From contig NZ_CAJQZC010000012.1 of NCBI RefSeq assembly GCF_907164555.1, positions 1-64,000 of the forward strand: a stretch of 64,000 nucleotides of DNA, in the 5' to 3' direction. Source of the stretch: Paraburkholderia saeva (GTDB lineage: Bacteria > Pseudomonadota > Gammaproteobacteria > Burkholderiales > Burkholderiaceae). This document shows, piece after piece, positions 16,047-26,026 of this stretch. A program made the translations under genes and the position numbers. How positions within the stretch are numbered: position 1 is the stretch's first letter; each line of letters begins with the position of its first letter. The notes beneath the pieces are model-generated. The model searched no databases. It saw nothing but the letters and a program-made list of their open reading frames with translations, and was not told the DNA's origin.

Positions 16047-16997
16047 ATGTCATTCGATTCGAACTACCCACGCGATCTGATCGGCTATGGCCGCCATCCC
16101 GTGCAGGCGAACTGGCCCGGTCGCGCTCGCGTTGCCGTGCAGTTCGTGCTTAATTACGAGGAAGGCGGCGAGAACTGCGTGCTGCATGGCGATCCGGGCT
16201 CGGAGCAGTTCCTGTCGGAAATCGTCGGCGCGGCTGCGTTTCCGTCGCGGCACATGAGCATGGAGTCGATCTACGAATATGGCTCGCGTGCCGGTGTGTG
16301 GCGCATCTTGCGCGAATTCGAAAAACGCCAGCTGCCGCTCACTGTTTTTGGCGTGGGCATGGCGATCGAACGTCATCCGGAACTCGCGCGCGCATTCGTT
16401 GAACTCGGTCATGAGATCGCGTGCCACGGGTATCGCTGGATTCACTATCAGGACGTGTCGCCGGAGAAAGAGGCGGAACACATGCGTCTTGGCATGGAGT
16501 CGATCGAGCGCGTCACGGGCGAGCGTCCGCTTGGCTGGTACACCGGCCGCGACAGTCCGAACACCCATCGTCTCGTCGCGGAATATGGCGGTTTTCTGTA
16601 CGACTCCGACTATTACGGCGATGACCTGCCGTTCTGGATGGACGTAGAAGTGTCGGGTGGCGAAACGAAACCGCAACTGATCGTGCCGTACACGCTCGAC
16701 ACCAACGACATGCGTTTCGCCAGCCCGCAGGGCTTCAACACCGCTGATCACTTTTTCACGTATCTGCGCGACGCGTTCGACGTGCTCTACGAAGAGGGCG
16801 ACGAAGCACCGAAGATGCTCTCGATCGGCATGCATTGCCGGCTGCTGGGTCGTCCGGGCCGCTTCCGCGCGCTGCAGCGTTTTCTCGATCACATCGAGCA
16901 GCACGATCGCGTCTGGGTGGCGCGGCGCGTCGATATCGCGCGCCACTGGCGCGAACATCATCCTTATCAGCAATCCAACCACGGGGCCGCGGCATGA
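16047..16997 (+). CDS. puuE: Allantoinase PuuE (polysaccharide-deacetylase fold, cofactor-independent)
   Basis: A 316-residue protein starting MSFDSNYPRDLIGYGRHP, with VQFVLNYEEGGENCVLHGD near residue 30 and EIACHGYRWIHYQ near 130, all PuuE signatures. PuuE hydrolyses allantoin to allantoate without metal and replaces the amidohydrolase AllB. An upstream in-frame ATG at 16020 would add nine residues; neither start has a strong ribosome site, and 16047 matches the family start best. The stop overlaps the uraD start (ATGA), so the two are coupled. Confidence 0.92.
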   Translation: MSFDSNYPRDLIGYGRHPVQANWPGRARVAVQFVLNYEEGGENCVLHGDPGSEQFLSEIVGAAAFPSRHMSMESIYEYGSRAGVWRILREFEKRQLPLTVFGVGMAIERHPELARAFVELGHEIACHGYRWIHYQDVSPEKEAEHMRLGMESIERVTGERPLGWYTGRDSPNTHRLVAEYGGFLYDSDYYGDDLPFWMDVEVSGGETKPQLIVPYTLDTNDMRFASPQGFNTADHFFTYLRDAFDVLYEEGDEAPKMLSIGMHCRLLGRPGRFRALQRFLDHIEQHDRVWVARRVDIARHWREHHPYQQSNHGAAA

Positions 16998-17515
16998 AGG
17001 CCATGCAATATACCCTCGACCAGCTCAATCACATTTCGACCGATGCGTTCGTCGCGGCGTTGTCGGGCATTTTCGAACACTCGCCGTGGGTTGCGGAAGT
17101 CGCAGCATTGCAGCGGCCGTACGCCGACATCGACGCACTGCATCGCACGATGTCGCAAGCGGTCGAAGCGGCCGGCGAGGCGAAACAGCTGGCGCTCATC
17201 AACGCTCACCCGGAGCTCGCCGGCAAGGCCGCGGTACGCGGCGAACTGACCGCCGAGTCGACGCGCGAGCAGAGCGGCGCCGGACTTTCGCAGTGCACGC
17301 AGGAAGAGTTCGACAAGCTGTTGCGCCTGAATCAGGCCTATCGCGAGAAGTTCGGCTTTCCGTTCATTCTCGCGGTGCGCGGCTACGACCGCCACGGCAT
17401 CATCGCGAACTTCGAGGCGCGCGTGAATAACAGCCGTGCTGACGAACTGCGCGCAAGCCTCGACCAGATCTATCGCATCGCACGCTTCAGACTCGACGAC
17501 CTGATCGACGCCTGA
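16994..17515 (+). CDS. uraD: 2-oxo-4-hydroxy-4-carboxy-5-ureidoimidazoline (OHCU) decarboxylase
   Basis: A 173-residue protein of normal length. The catalytic segment is INAHPELAGKAA at residues 70-80, whose His is the family's essential residue, and FGFPFILAVRGY near 125 is the second signature. UraD decarboxylates OHCU stereospecifically to S-allantoin, the third step from urate after PuuD and UraH. The start at 16994 overlaps puuE; a longer frame from 16835 lies inside puuE and is rejected. Confidence 0.94.
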   Translation: MKAMQYTLDQLNHISTDAFVAALSGIFEHSPWVAEVAALQRPYADIDALHRTMSQAVEAAGEAKQLALINAHPELAGKAAVRGELTAESTREQSGAGLSQCTQEEFDKLLRLNQAYREKFGFPFILAVRGYDRHGIIANFEARVNNSRADELRASLDQIYRIARFRLDDLIDA

Positions 17516-17606
17516 TCGACGCACATGCGCGTGAGGCGCGGCGCGCGGGTCGAACGAAGCCGAAGCGCGGCGGTTTTTGCACTAACAGACACAAAGGAAG
17601 ACAACG

Positions 17607-18620
17607 ATGGCACTCCCGATTCTCGATCCTAACGCCCCCGACTTCACGCGCCGCTATGTGAACCTGGCGGACCCGCGTCTGGGCGCACAGGCGCTCGAAA
17701 CCAGCGACGATTTCTTCGCGCCGAAAGAACGCATGCTGAATCCCGAGCCGGCCGTCTTCATTCCGGGTAAATACGACGATCACGGCAAGTGGATGGACGG
17801 CTGGGAAACGCGTCGCAAGCGCGTCAGCGGTTACGACTGGTGCATCGTGAAGCTCGCGCGCCCCGGCGTGATCAAGGGCCTCGATATCGACACGAGCCAC
17901 TTCACCGGCAACTTTCCGCCGGCGGCTTCAATTGAAGCTGCGCGTGTGGTCGACGGCGCGCCGAGCCAGTCCACGCAGTGGACCGAAATCGTTCCTTCGA
18001 TGACGCTGCAGGGCAACAGTCACCACTATGTCGACGTCAGCGATGCAAACGCGTTCACGCACCTGCGCGTGAATATCTATCCGGACGGCGGCATCGCACG
18101 TCTGCGGGTGTACGGCCAGCCGCAGGTCGACTGGGCGGGCGCGAGCCGCACCGAACAGTTCGATCTGGCCGCGATGGAAAACGGCGCGTATCTCGTGGCC
18201 GCGAACAACCAGCACTTCGGCGCTGCGTCGACGATCCTGATGCCGGGCCGCGGCGTGAACATGGGCGACGGCTGGGAAACGCGCCGTCGTCGCGAGCCGG
18301 GTAACGACTGGGCAATCGTGGCGCTGGCACAACCGGGCGTCATCAAGAAGATCGAAGTCGATACGGCCCACTTCAAGGGCAACTTCCCGGATCGCTGCTC
18401 GATTCAGGCAGCTTACGTGACGGGCGGCACGGACAGCTCGCTCGTGACGCAGGCGATGTTCTGGCCGCTTCTGCTGGGCGAACAGAAGCTGCAGATGGAC
18501 AAGCAGCATTACTTCGAAAGCGAGCTTGCGGCGCTCGGTCCCGTTACACACGTGCGCTTTAACATCATTCCGGACGGTGGTGTGTCGCGTCTGCGTCTGT
18601 GGGGCACGCTCGCATCATGA
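17607..18620 (+). CDS. alc: Allantoicase
   Basis: A 337-residue enzyme that hydrolyses allantoate to ureidoglycolate and urea. It is built from two tandem allantoicase (galactose-binding jelly-roll) repeats, visible as DGWETRRKRVSGYDW near residue 55 and DGWETRRRREPGNDW near residue 220. Each is followed by IDTSHFTGNFP or VDTAHFKGNFP. AAAGGAAG precedes the ATG. The stop overlaps the allA start (ATGA). Confidence 0.95.
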   Translation: MALPILDPNAPDFTRRYVNLADPRLGAQALETSDDFFAPKERMLNPEPAVFIPGKYDDHGKWMDGWETRRKRVSGYDWCIVKLARPGVIKGLDIDTSHFTGNFPPAASIEAARVVDGAPSQSTQWTEIVPSMTLQGNSHHYVDVSDANAFTHLRVNIYPDGGIARLRVYGQPQVDWAGASRTEQFDLAAMENGAYLVAANNQHFGAASTILMPGRGVNMGDGWETRRRREPGNDWAIVALAQPGVIKKIEVDTAHFKGNFPDRCSIQAAYVTGGTDSSLVTQAMFWPLLLGEQKLQMDKQHYFESELAALGPVTHVRFNIIPDGGVSRLRLWGTLAS

Positions 18621-19129
18621 AAACGCTCGCCATCGAACCGTTGACGCGCGAAGCGTTCGCCCCGTTCGGCGACGTGATCGAACTCGAAGGCGCGAAGCAG
18701 ATTCCAATCAACCTCGGCACGACGATCCGCTTTCACGATCTGGCGAAAGTCGACGTGACGGATGAGGGCGGCCGCACGCTCGTCAACCTGTTTCGCGGAC
18801 AACCGCGCGTGCTGCCGTTCGAGGTGAAAATGCTCGAGCGGCATCCGCTGGGAAGCCAGGCGTTCGTGCCGCTGAACGACAAACCGTACCTGGTGGTCGT
18901 GGCGCCGGCAGGCGAGCTGGATCCTTCGGGAATTCGTGCGTTTGTCACAAGTGGCTGGCAGGGTGTGAACTACGCGAAAGGCGTCTGGCACCATCCGCTG
19001 ATCGCGCTTGGCGAGGTGAGCGATTTTGTTGTCGTCGATCGTGGTGGCGACGGGCTGAATCTCAACGAGCAGGATCTGGTCGAGTCGCTCTGGCTCACTG
19101 AAGATGCGTTGAGCGCAGTGTCGGTTTAA
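18617..19129 (+). CDS. allA: Ureidoglycolate lyase
   Basis: A 170-residue cupin-like protein beginning MKTLAIEPLTREAFAPFGDV. It carries VNLFRGQP near residue 56 and WQGVNYAKGVWHHPL near 113, the conserved ureidoglycolate lyase segment. The enzyme splits ureidoglycolate to glyoxylate and urea, the last step of the allantoin branch in this locus. The start at 18617 overlaps alc and is preferred over an earlier in-frame ATG at 18599. A terminator follows, closing the GntR-permease-racemase-puuE-uraD-alc-allA series. Confidence 0.93.
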   Translation: MKTLAIEPLTREAFAPFGDVIELEGAKQIPINLGTTIRFHDLAKVDVTDEGGRTLVNLFRGQPRVLPFEVKMLERHPLGSQAFVPLNDKPYLVVVAPAGELDPSGIRAFVTSGWQGVNYAKGVWHHPLIALGEVSDFVVVDRGGDGLNLNEQDLVESLWLTEDALSAVSV

Positions 19130-19154
19130 CCGCGAAGGCGATTCGATGCAAAAA

Positions 19155-19185
19155 GCCCACGGCGTTGTCGTGGGCGTTTTGTTTT
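19155..19185 (+). terminator. Rho-independent terminator after allA
   Basis: The stem gcccacg/cgtgggc with a 7-nt loop is followed by gttttgtttt. It separates allA from the convergent hipA-like gene. Confidence 0.88.
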
Positions 19186-19199
19186 GTGTCAGACCAGGC

Positions 19200-20558
19200 C
19201 TAAATTCCACCGCGTTTTCCCAGCAGCGGCGAGGGGCCGACGACTTTTCGCGCGGGCTCGGCCGGCTCGGGGTCAGAAAATCCGGCGGCTTCTATCGCGG
19301 GCGTCAGCCCCTTGAAGAGCACGCTCTTTTTTGGGCTGCGCAACGATTCCATGCCTTCGTTCCACGCGTGCAGCATCTGCTTTGCCACGCTGCGCCATTG
19401 CGGCTCGTTGCTGGCCGCTGCGATCACCTCGTGTCCCACGGATACCGCGGAGTCGCAGAGCGCTTCGACCATCGCCGCATAGACGCGCGGTGCGATACCG
19501 GCGCGGGTGTTGAAGAAACGCTCGAGCGTCTTTCCTGCCGCCCATGTCTTGCGGCCATCGACGGGCAGCCCCGGCGGGTTCGCCGCGAAGCGCGGATAGG
19601 CCTGGGTCGTCACGATGTCGTACGCGGGCGTGAACGCGACATCGTCAACCGATGTGTAGAAGAGCGCCACGTTCTTCGTATGGCAATCGGCGTTGCGGAC
19701 AACGTAGTTCGTCAGCAGGTGCCACGCAAGCTGTTCCAGTTGCGATCGCAAGCTGTCCCGTTGAAGCAGATAGGCTTTTGCCGCATTGACCATTTTTTCG
19801 GTCGTCGAGTTGTATTTTTCGTGCGGCGGCAGACCGAGCAGGCCGCACATGTCCTCGACGCCGTACACCGGCAGTCCCGCTTCGTTCACGTCGAAGCGTT
19901 CGACGACGAGCGCGCGGCCATCGTCCGACATCTGTGTGCGCGCAACGGGCGCAACGCCGAGCTGTTCGAGCACGCGCATCGAGTAGTACTCGTTGAAGCC
20001 GAGAAACGGGGTGTTCCCGTCCGAGCCCTTGACGATATACCGGCTGGTTTTGATCGTCGATTTGCCGAGCGGCAGCGGCGGCGTTGCGCGACTGGCGGCG
20101 TTGCTTTCTGGCGCGATGAACTTCGGCACGGCGCCGGAAATGGCCGCGCGCGCATACTGGCGGACCAGCCGGGCGAAGTGATCGCCGGTGTTGTCGCCGT
20201 GAAGAATCTGCTTGACGTCGAGTGCCTGCAGTTCCGTACCGGGCGCCACGCCTTCCGGCGTCACCGTGACGCGGCCAATGCCCATCGCGCCCACCACGGC
20301 AAGGAGCGACAGGTCGGTGCCATCGAGCAATGGGCCGAACTGCTCGCGGATCAATCCGAGCAGATAGCCTTCGGGGAGATTCTGGCGAAAGAACGGATGC
20401 AGATCGCGCGGCCAGCGCCACGCTTCTTCGCGCACCGGCATCGCGAGACTGATGAAATCCGTGGGGGCGACGTCGCGCTCGTACCTGAGGACGTAATCGT
20501 CACTCTCGCGGAAGAGTGACGCGACTTTCCGGCCCTGCACATGAACATCGAGCCTCAT
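19200..20558 (-). CDS. HipA-like serine/threonine kinase toxin
   Basis: A 452-residue protein of the HipA family. It has the N-terminal HipA_N beta-barrel region (FFRQNLPEGYLLGLIREQF near residue 57), a SGAVPKF nucleotide-loop segment near 140, catalytic NYVVRNADCHTKNVALF near 285 and TPAYDIVTT near 312. In E. coli HipA phosphorylates glutamyl-tRNA synthetase and causes persistence. The gene starts with an ATGA overlap with the HipB-like antitoxin gene. It sits between two halves of the ureide locus and is transcribed convergently to allA. The target is unknown. Confidence 0.9.
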   Translation of the reverse strand: MRLDVHVQGRKVASLFRESDDYVLRYERDVAPTDFISLAMPVREEAWRWPRDLHPFFRQNLPEGYLLGLIREQFGPLLDGTDLSLLAVVGAMGIGRVTVTPEGVAPGTELQALDVKQILHGDNTGDHFARLVRQYARAAISGAVPKFIAPESNAASRATPPLPLGKSTIKTSRYIVKGSDGNTPFLGFNEYYSMRVLEQLGVAPVARTQMSDDGRALVVERFDVNEAGLPVYGVEDMCGLLGLPPHEKYNSTTEKMVNAAKAYLLQRDSLRSQLEQLAWHLLTNYVVRNADCHTKNVALFYTSVDDVAFTPAYDIVTTQAYPRFAANPPGLPVDGRKTWAAGKTLERFFNTRAGIAPRVYAAMVEALCDSAVSVGHEVIAAASNEPQWRSVAKQMLHAWNEGMESLRSPKKSVLFKGLTPAIEAAGFSDPEPAEPARKVVGPSPLLGKRGGI

Positions 20559-20824
20559 TGCGCCGGCCCGTTCGATGCACGCTGCTCGGCGAGGATGTCA
20601 TCGAGCGTGCGGCCGTGCCCGTGTGCGACGACTTTCAGGTCGTAGCCGGCAGCCTCAAGCAGACGAACCAGGACCGACACGCTCATGTCGCCTTTCGCCA
20701 GCGTTTCCATGCGGGCGACGGTCGTACGCGCGACGCCGGCGCGGCGAGCCAGTTCGTTCTGTGACAGGGCGGTTTCGCGACGGACATCCTTGAGCATGTC
20801 CGAAACGTCGGCGAGTGTCGTCAT
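20555..20824 (-). CDS. HipB-like HTH antitoxin
   Basis: An 89-residue Xre/HipB protein starting MTTLADVSDMLKDVRRETAL. The HTH is LSQNELARRAGVARTTVARM near residues 20-40. It would bind and inhibit the HipA-like kinase and repress their common promoter. Earlier in-frame ATGs (20938, 20875) are rejected because they would read through the candidate operators. Two perfect palindromic operators and a half-site lie within 135 bp upstream. Confidence 0.88.
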   Translation of the reverse strand: MTTLADVSDMLKDVRRETALSQNELARRAGVARTTVARMETLAKGDMSVSVLVRLLEAAGYDLKVVAHGHGRTLDDILAEQRASNGPAQ

Positions 20825-20900
20825 GTGTAGCCCCTGGGCATCAATAATCGGTTTATGCCGCTTATTGTAGTCCATTAGACACAATGGCCGGTCGACAATT

Positions 20901-20918
20901 TGTAGCCTAAGGGCTACA
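20901..20918. promoter_or_regulatory. hipBA operator, palindrome 1
   Basis: TGTAGCC-TAAG-GGCTACA is a perfect 7-bp-arm inverted repeat, upstream of the antitoxin gene. A second copy lies 41 bp further upstream and a half-site (tgtagcccc) at 20826-20834 touches the antitoxin start. Multiple cooperative sites are usual for HipB. Confidence 0.8.
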
Positions 20919-20941
20919 TAAATGGCCAAAAATGCCAAAAC

Positions 20942-20959
20942 TGTAGCCTATGGGCTACA
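20942..20959. promoter_or_regulatory. hipBA operator, palindrome 2
   Basis: TGTAGCC-TATG-GGCTACA has the same arms as the site at 20901, 41 bp away (about four helical turns). Confidence 0.8.
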
Positions 20960-20984
20960 TAACATAAGCCCCGTCTGCCGGGAC

Positions 20985-21020
20985 TCAAACGAAAGCGGGC
21001 CTTTGCAACGCAAAGACCCG
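20985..21020 (-). terminator. Rho-independent terminator after puuD
   Basis: On the minus strand the stem cgggtctttgc/gcaaaggcccg with loop gtt is followed by ctttcgttt. One mismatch interrupts the arms. It lies 63 bp beyond the puuD stop and separates puuD from the hipBA promoter. Confidence 0.7.
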
Positions 21021-21082
21021 TTCTGATGCCGTACAGCACGGACGCTGGACGCGCGACGTCCAGCGCTGCCAGAGGGCGCGTG

Positions 21083-22276
21083 TTACTTCACCGCTCCGCC
21101 CTGGAACCATGCGGCGATTTTCTGCCGCTCGTCGTCGGTCATGTGGGTGACATTGCCAAGCGGCATCGCTTTCAGTGTCACTGCCTGCTGATAGATGCGC
21201 TGCGCGTTCTGCGAGATTTCGTCGGGCGTATCGAACAGCACGCCGGCTGGCGCGCTGCCCATCATCGTCGGATGTGCGGAGTGGCAGGCGACGCAGCGTT
21301 GCTGCAACACCGGCTGGATATCTGCGACCTTGATGACAGGCGCATTCGCAGCCTGTGCCTGCGCGACGACCGGCTTCGGCATCGTCCAGGCCAGCGCGAC
21401 GAACATCAGCGCAATCCCGACGAGCGGCAGATACCACAGCACTTGACCGCGGTGGCGCATCACGAAGAACTGACGGATCAGCGCACCGGCCAGCATGATC
21501 ACGACGAGCACGGCCCAGTTGTACGGATGCGTGTACGTCATCGCGTAGTGGTTCGACAGCATCGCGAACACCACGGGCAATGTCACATACGTGTTGTGCA
21601 CCGAGCGCTGCTTGCCGCGCTTGCCATAGATCGGGTTCGGCACTTCGCCCTTGAGCATCGCGTCGACCATCTTGCGCTGGCCCGGGATGATGACGAAGAA
21701 CACGTTCGCCGACATGATCGTCGCGAGCATTGCGCCCATGATCAGATACGCGGCGCGCCCAGCGAAGATATGGCAGGCAAGCCATGCCGCGATCAGCACA
21801 TAGACGCCGACGCAGATGCCGAGCACACGGTCCTTGTTGCCGAGCAGACGGCACAGCGAGTCATAGACGATCCATCCGGCCATCAGGAAACCCAGCGCCG
21901 AAAAGATCGCGACGACGGGGCCCATGTCGAGCACGTTCTTGTCGATGAGGTAGGTGTTCGGCGCGAACAGGTACAGCACGGTGAAAAGGCCGAAGCCCGA
22001 GAGCCACGTCGTGTACGACGGCCACTTCGACCAGTGAAGGTCTTCGGGCATTTCCGGTGGCGCGACCGTGTACTTCTGCATGTTGTAGAAACCGCCGCCA
22101 TGCACATGCCACAACTCGCCGAACACGCCGCGACGACGCTGGTTCGGGTCCGTCGGCGGTTTCAGGCTGTTGTCGAGTGCGACGAAGTAAAACGATTCGC
22201 CGATCCAGGCGATCGCGGCAATAACGTGAAACCAGCGAATCGCGAGATTCAGCCAGTCGGTGATAAAACCTTCCAT
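21083..22276 (-). CDS. puuD: Urate hydroxylase PuuD (membrane urate oxidase with C-terminal cytochrome c)
   Basis: A 397-residue integral membrane protein with about eight hydrophobic segments over residues 1-300 and a C-terminal cytochrome c domain. The heme-binding motif is CVACH at 328-332, with a likely Met ligand in NVTHM. N-terminal signatures are IRWFHVIAAIAWIGESFYFV and ELWHVHGGGFY. PuuD oxidises urate to 5-hydroxyisourate and passes electrons to the respiratory chain, so no H2O2 is made. It lies downstream of uraH on the same strand, which supplies the next enzyme. Signature and length match characterised PuuD. Confidence 0.94.
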   Translation of the reverse strand: MEGFITDWLNLAIRWFHVIAAIAWIGESFYFVALDNSLKPPTDPNQRRRGVFGELWHVHGGGFYNMQKYTVAPPEMPEDLHWSKWPSYTTWLSGFGLFTVLYLFAPNTYLIDKNVLDMGPVVAIFSALGFLMAGWIVYDSLCRLLGNKDRVLGICVGVYVLIAAWLACHIFAGRAAYLIMGAMLATIMSANVFFVIIPGQRKMVDAMLKGEVPNPIYGKRGKQRSVHNTYVTLPVVFAMLSNHYAMTYTHPYNWAVLVVIMLAGALIRQFFVMRHRGQVLWYLPLVGIALMFVALAWTMPKPVVAQAQAANAPVIKVADIQPVLQQRCVACHSAHPTMMGSAPAGVLFDTPDEISQNAQRIYQQAVTLKAMPLGNVTHMTDDERQKIAAWFQGGAVK

Positions 22277-22332
22277 GAAACGCCTCCACTTCTCATTCGT
22301 TGGCGCGTAGCGCCTTGCTCTCTGGTTCGACG

Positions 22333-22370
22333 GCGTTTTGCAGGTGCGTCTCCTGGCATCTGCAAAACGC
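22333..22370. promoter_or_regulatory. Long inverted repeat between uraH and puuD
   Basis: The 15-bp arms gcgttttgcaggtgc and gcatctgcaaaacgc, separated by gtctcctg, match as inverted repeats except at one base. The repeat is 57 bp upstream of puuD and 149 bp beyond the uraH stop. No T-tract follows on either strand, so an operator or an RNA hairpin in the uraH-puuD transcript is more likely than a terminator. Confidence 0.55.
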
Positions 22371-22518
22371 GGCGGTATTGCGGGGTGTTGCTATCCGACC
22401 GGGGTGTTTCGATCTGCACGGCGCGGGAATGTGGATTTCGTCAAAACTGACGGATCATCTCCACTGACCGCTTGTCCTTGCAGGCATCGAGACAGTCGCT
22501 GCCGAACAAGTTGCCACT

Positions 22519-22872
22519 TCAGCTGCCGCGATACGTGCTCCATGACCACGGCGACACCAGTAGCGGCACGTGCCAGTGCGCGCCTGCATCGGCGACACCG
22601 AAACGCAACACGACGCGATCGACAAAGCGCGGTTCGGGCGCTTTCGTACCGGTCGAGGCAAAGTAATCGCCTGCATGGAACACGAGTTCGTATTCGCCGG
22701 TGACGAGTGCGTCGCCTTCGAGCAGCGGCGCGTCGCAACGGCCGTCGTGATTGGTGGTGGTGGTTTTGATCGCGCGGCGCGTGTCGCCGGAGAGCGCGAA
22801 GAGTTCGATCTTGATGCCCGCGCCGGGACGGCCGTTCGCGGTGTCGAGCACGTGGGTAGTGAGCTTGCCCAT
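22519..22872 (-). CDS. uraH: 5-hydroxyisourate hydrolase (transthyretin-like)
   Basis: A 117-residue protein with the invariant features of the family: N-terminal LTTHVLDTANGRPGAGI and the C-terminal YRGS tetrapeptide, plus the HWHVPLLVSPWSWSTY segment. It hydrolyses 5-hydroxyisourate, the PuuD product, to OHCU, the UraD substrate. AAGGA precedes the ATG. It probably heads a uraH-puuD transcript. Confidence 0.96.
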   Translation of the reverse strand: MGKLTTHVLDTANGRPGAGIKIELFALSGDTRRAIKTTTTNHDGRCDAPLLEGDALVTGEYELVFHAGDYFASTGTKAPEPRFVDRVVLRFGVADAGAHWHVPLLVSPWSWSTYRGS

Positions 22873-23186
22873 TCGCAGTTTTCCTTGTGTAAATTGCGAG
22901 TTTCAGCGGCGGCCCGATCCAGAATACGTTGCGGCGGATCGAGGCTCCACGTCAGTGGCTACATACCCGTCGGCGAATTGAAGCGAGCGCCGTGGCAGCC
23001 ATTGTAAAAAGGATGTCGCATCCGCGCGTGCCCGATAGGAAAGATAATACCTGGCGCATACACACACCTGTCTAACGGCCGCCGGATGCGGGTTTCCCCG
23101 TACACATCGAAGCCAGAACCGATGCTACCGACGCCAAAAAAGGACCGGTATATCGGGTTTGTGAAGACAAGTATGGCGACTGCGCG

Positions 23187-23202
23187 AATTGCCAGCGCAA
23201 TT
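23187..23202. promoter_or_regulatory. Short inverted repeat upstream of the 8-oxoguanine deaminase-like gene
   Basis: aattgc-cagc-gcaatt has 6-bp perfect arms in the 496-bp gene-free region between the divergent uraH and deaminase genes. It is a weak candidate operator; nothing else was recognised in 22873-23368. Confidence 0.25.
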
Positions 23203-23368
23203 TTGGCCCCTGAAGGTTACGACCATGCGCAGCGTGCTGCGCGTCCCGAAGACGGCGCAGTATGCTGGGTAACCGGGCCAACGGCGTTCGAAGGGACGCG
23301 GCGGCGCCGGAGCGTGCTCGCCGCATCGCGTTCGGACGGTATCAACCTCGCGGGACCGGGAGACACGA

Positions 23369-24763
<1,395 letters not shown>

Positions 24764-24837
24764 GCCGCGTCGCGCGAAAGAGAACGTGGAAACCGGCCGC
24801 GCGTCCCGCGCGCCGGTACAAACACGAAAGATGGCGC

Positions 24838-25770
24838 TTAAGGCTTGTCGATCAGTGTGCGGGTCGCCTCGGCGACGAGGCTTCTGAGCCAGCGCACTTC
24901 GTCGGAGTAATGGCAGCGCTCGTGCCACAGCTGGTAGTACTGCATCGGCGGAAAATCGAGTGGTGCGGGTACGACGGTGAGCGGCAGGAATTTCGCGTAA
25001 TGATCGGCAAAGAGACGTGTCGTCGTGAAGATCAGGTCGGACTTGATCAGCACATACGGCGCGAGATTGAAGTAGGGCAGCGTGACGACCACATGACGTT
25101 TCAGCCGTTCACGTGCGAGGTGAACGTCGATGGCGCCGCGCTGACCGACCGAATACGGCGTGGGCGCGAGGTGCGGCGCGTTCAGGTACTGGTCGAGCGT
25201 CAGGCCGCCGCGTTTGGCGAACGGATGCGTGTTGCTCATCAGGCACACGATCTGGTCGACGAAGAGGTTCGACAGATGCAGTTGTTCAGGCGGTTCCGGC
25301 CAGTTGCCGACGACGATATCGAGCTTGCCGTCTTCGAGCGCGAGTTCGTAGTCGAAGGACGGGCCGAGCGAATGAAACTCGAGCGTCGCGTTAGGCGCCG
25401 CCTGACGGAAACGTTCGACGACCGTCGGCACGAACAGCACGTTGAGGTAGTCCGGGCAACCGATGCGGTAGCAACGAATGGACGTGGCAGGATCGAAGTT
25501 GTGCTGCTGGAACTTGATCCGCTCGATTTCGCGCAGTGCATTCTGCACGGGTTCGAGCAGACGCAGCCCATACTCGGTCGGCACCATGCCCGACTTGCCA
25601 CGCACCAGCAGCGGGTCGCCCGTGATATCGCGCAGGCGGCGCAACGCCGCGCTGATGGCGGGCTGTGACTGGTTGAGCTTGACCGCCGCGCGGGTCACGC
25701 TGCGTTCCATCAACAGCGTGTGCAAGACGCGTAGTAAGTAAGTATCGATCGCCTCGCGTTGCTGACTCAT
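24838..25770 (-). CDS. LysR-family transcriptional regulator of the purine uptake genes
   Basis: A 310-residue LysR regulator with winged HTH at residues about 8-65 (TYLLRVLHTLLMERSVTRAA, NQSQPAISAALRRLRD). GGAG precedes the ATG at 25770; an extension to 25854 is not supported. It diverges from the BMP-type ABC transporter operon (257-bp gap) and converges on the deaminase gene. I infer control of either or both by a purine. No convincing LysR box was pinned down in the gap. Confidence 0.87.
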   Translation of the reverse strand: MSQQREAIDTYLLRVLHTLLMERSVTRAAVKLNQSQPAISAALRRLRDITGDPLLVRGKSGMVPTEYGLRLLEPVQNALREIERIKFQQHNFDPATSIRCYRIGCPDYLNVLFVPTVVERFRQAAPNATLEFHSLGPSFDYELALEDGKLDIVVGNWPEPPEQLHLSNLFVDQIVCLMSNTHPFAKRGGLTLDQYLNAPHLAPTPYSVGQRGAIDVHLARERLKRHVVVTLPYFNLAPYVLIKSDLIFTTTRLFADHYAKFLPLTVVPAPLDFPPMQYYQLWHERCHYSDEVRWLRSLVAEATRTLIDKP

Positions 25771-26026
25771 GACTTCTCCGGGGGTTATATGTTCTGGCTG
25801 ATCGAGTGGGCGCTGGGGTATATGCGTTTTAGTATGGACAGAAAGCGCCGTCAAGGGTGGCTTACCCGCAACACCTTGGTGCGACGCGGGTTTGCGGGAA
25901 TTTTGATGGCTCGACGGGTTGTGTCGAATTAGGTATTGTCACCCGGCTGCAACGCCGCCCAGCGTGCTTCGCATGGTTTTGGGCAGTCGTCCTGCAGATG
26001 GCAGTCACTGCGTACTACGGAATTAC

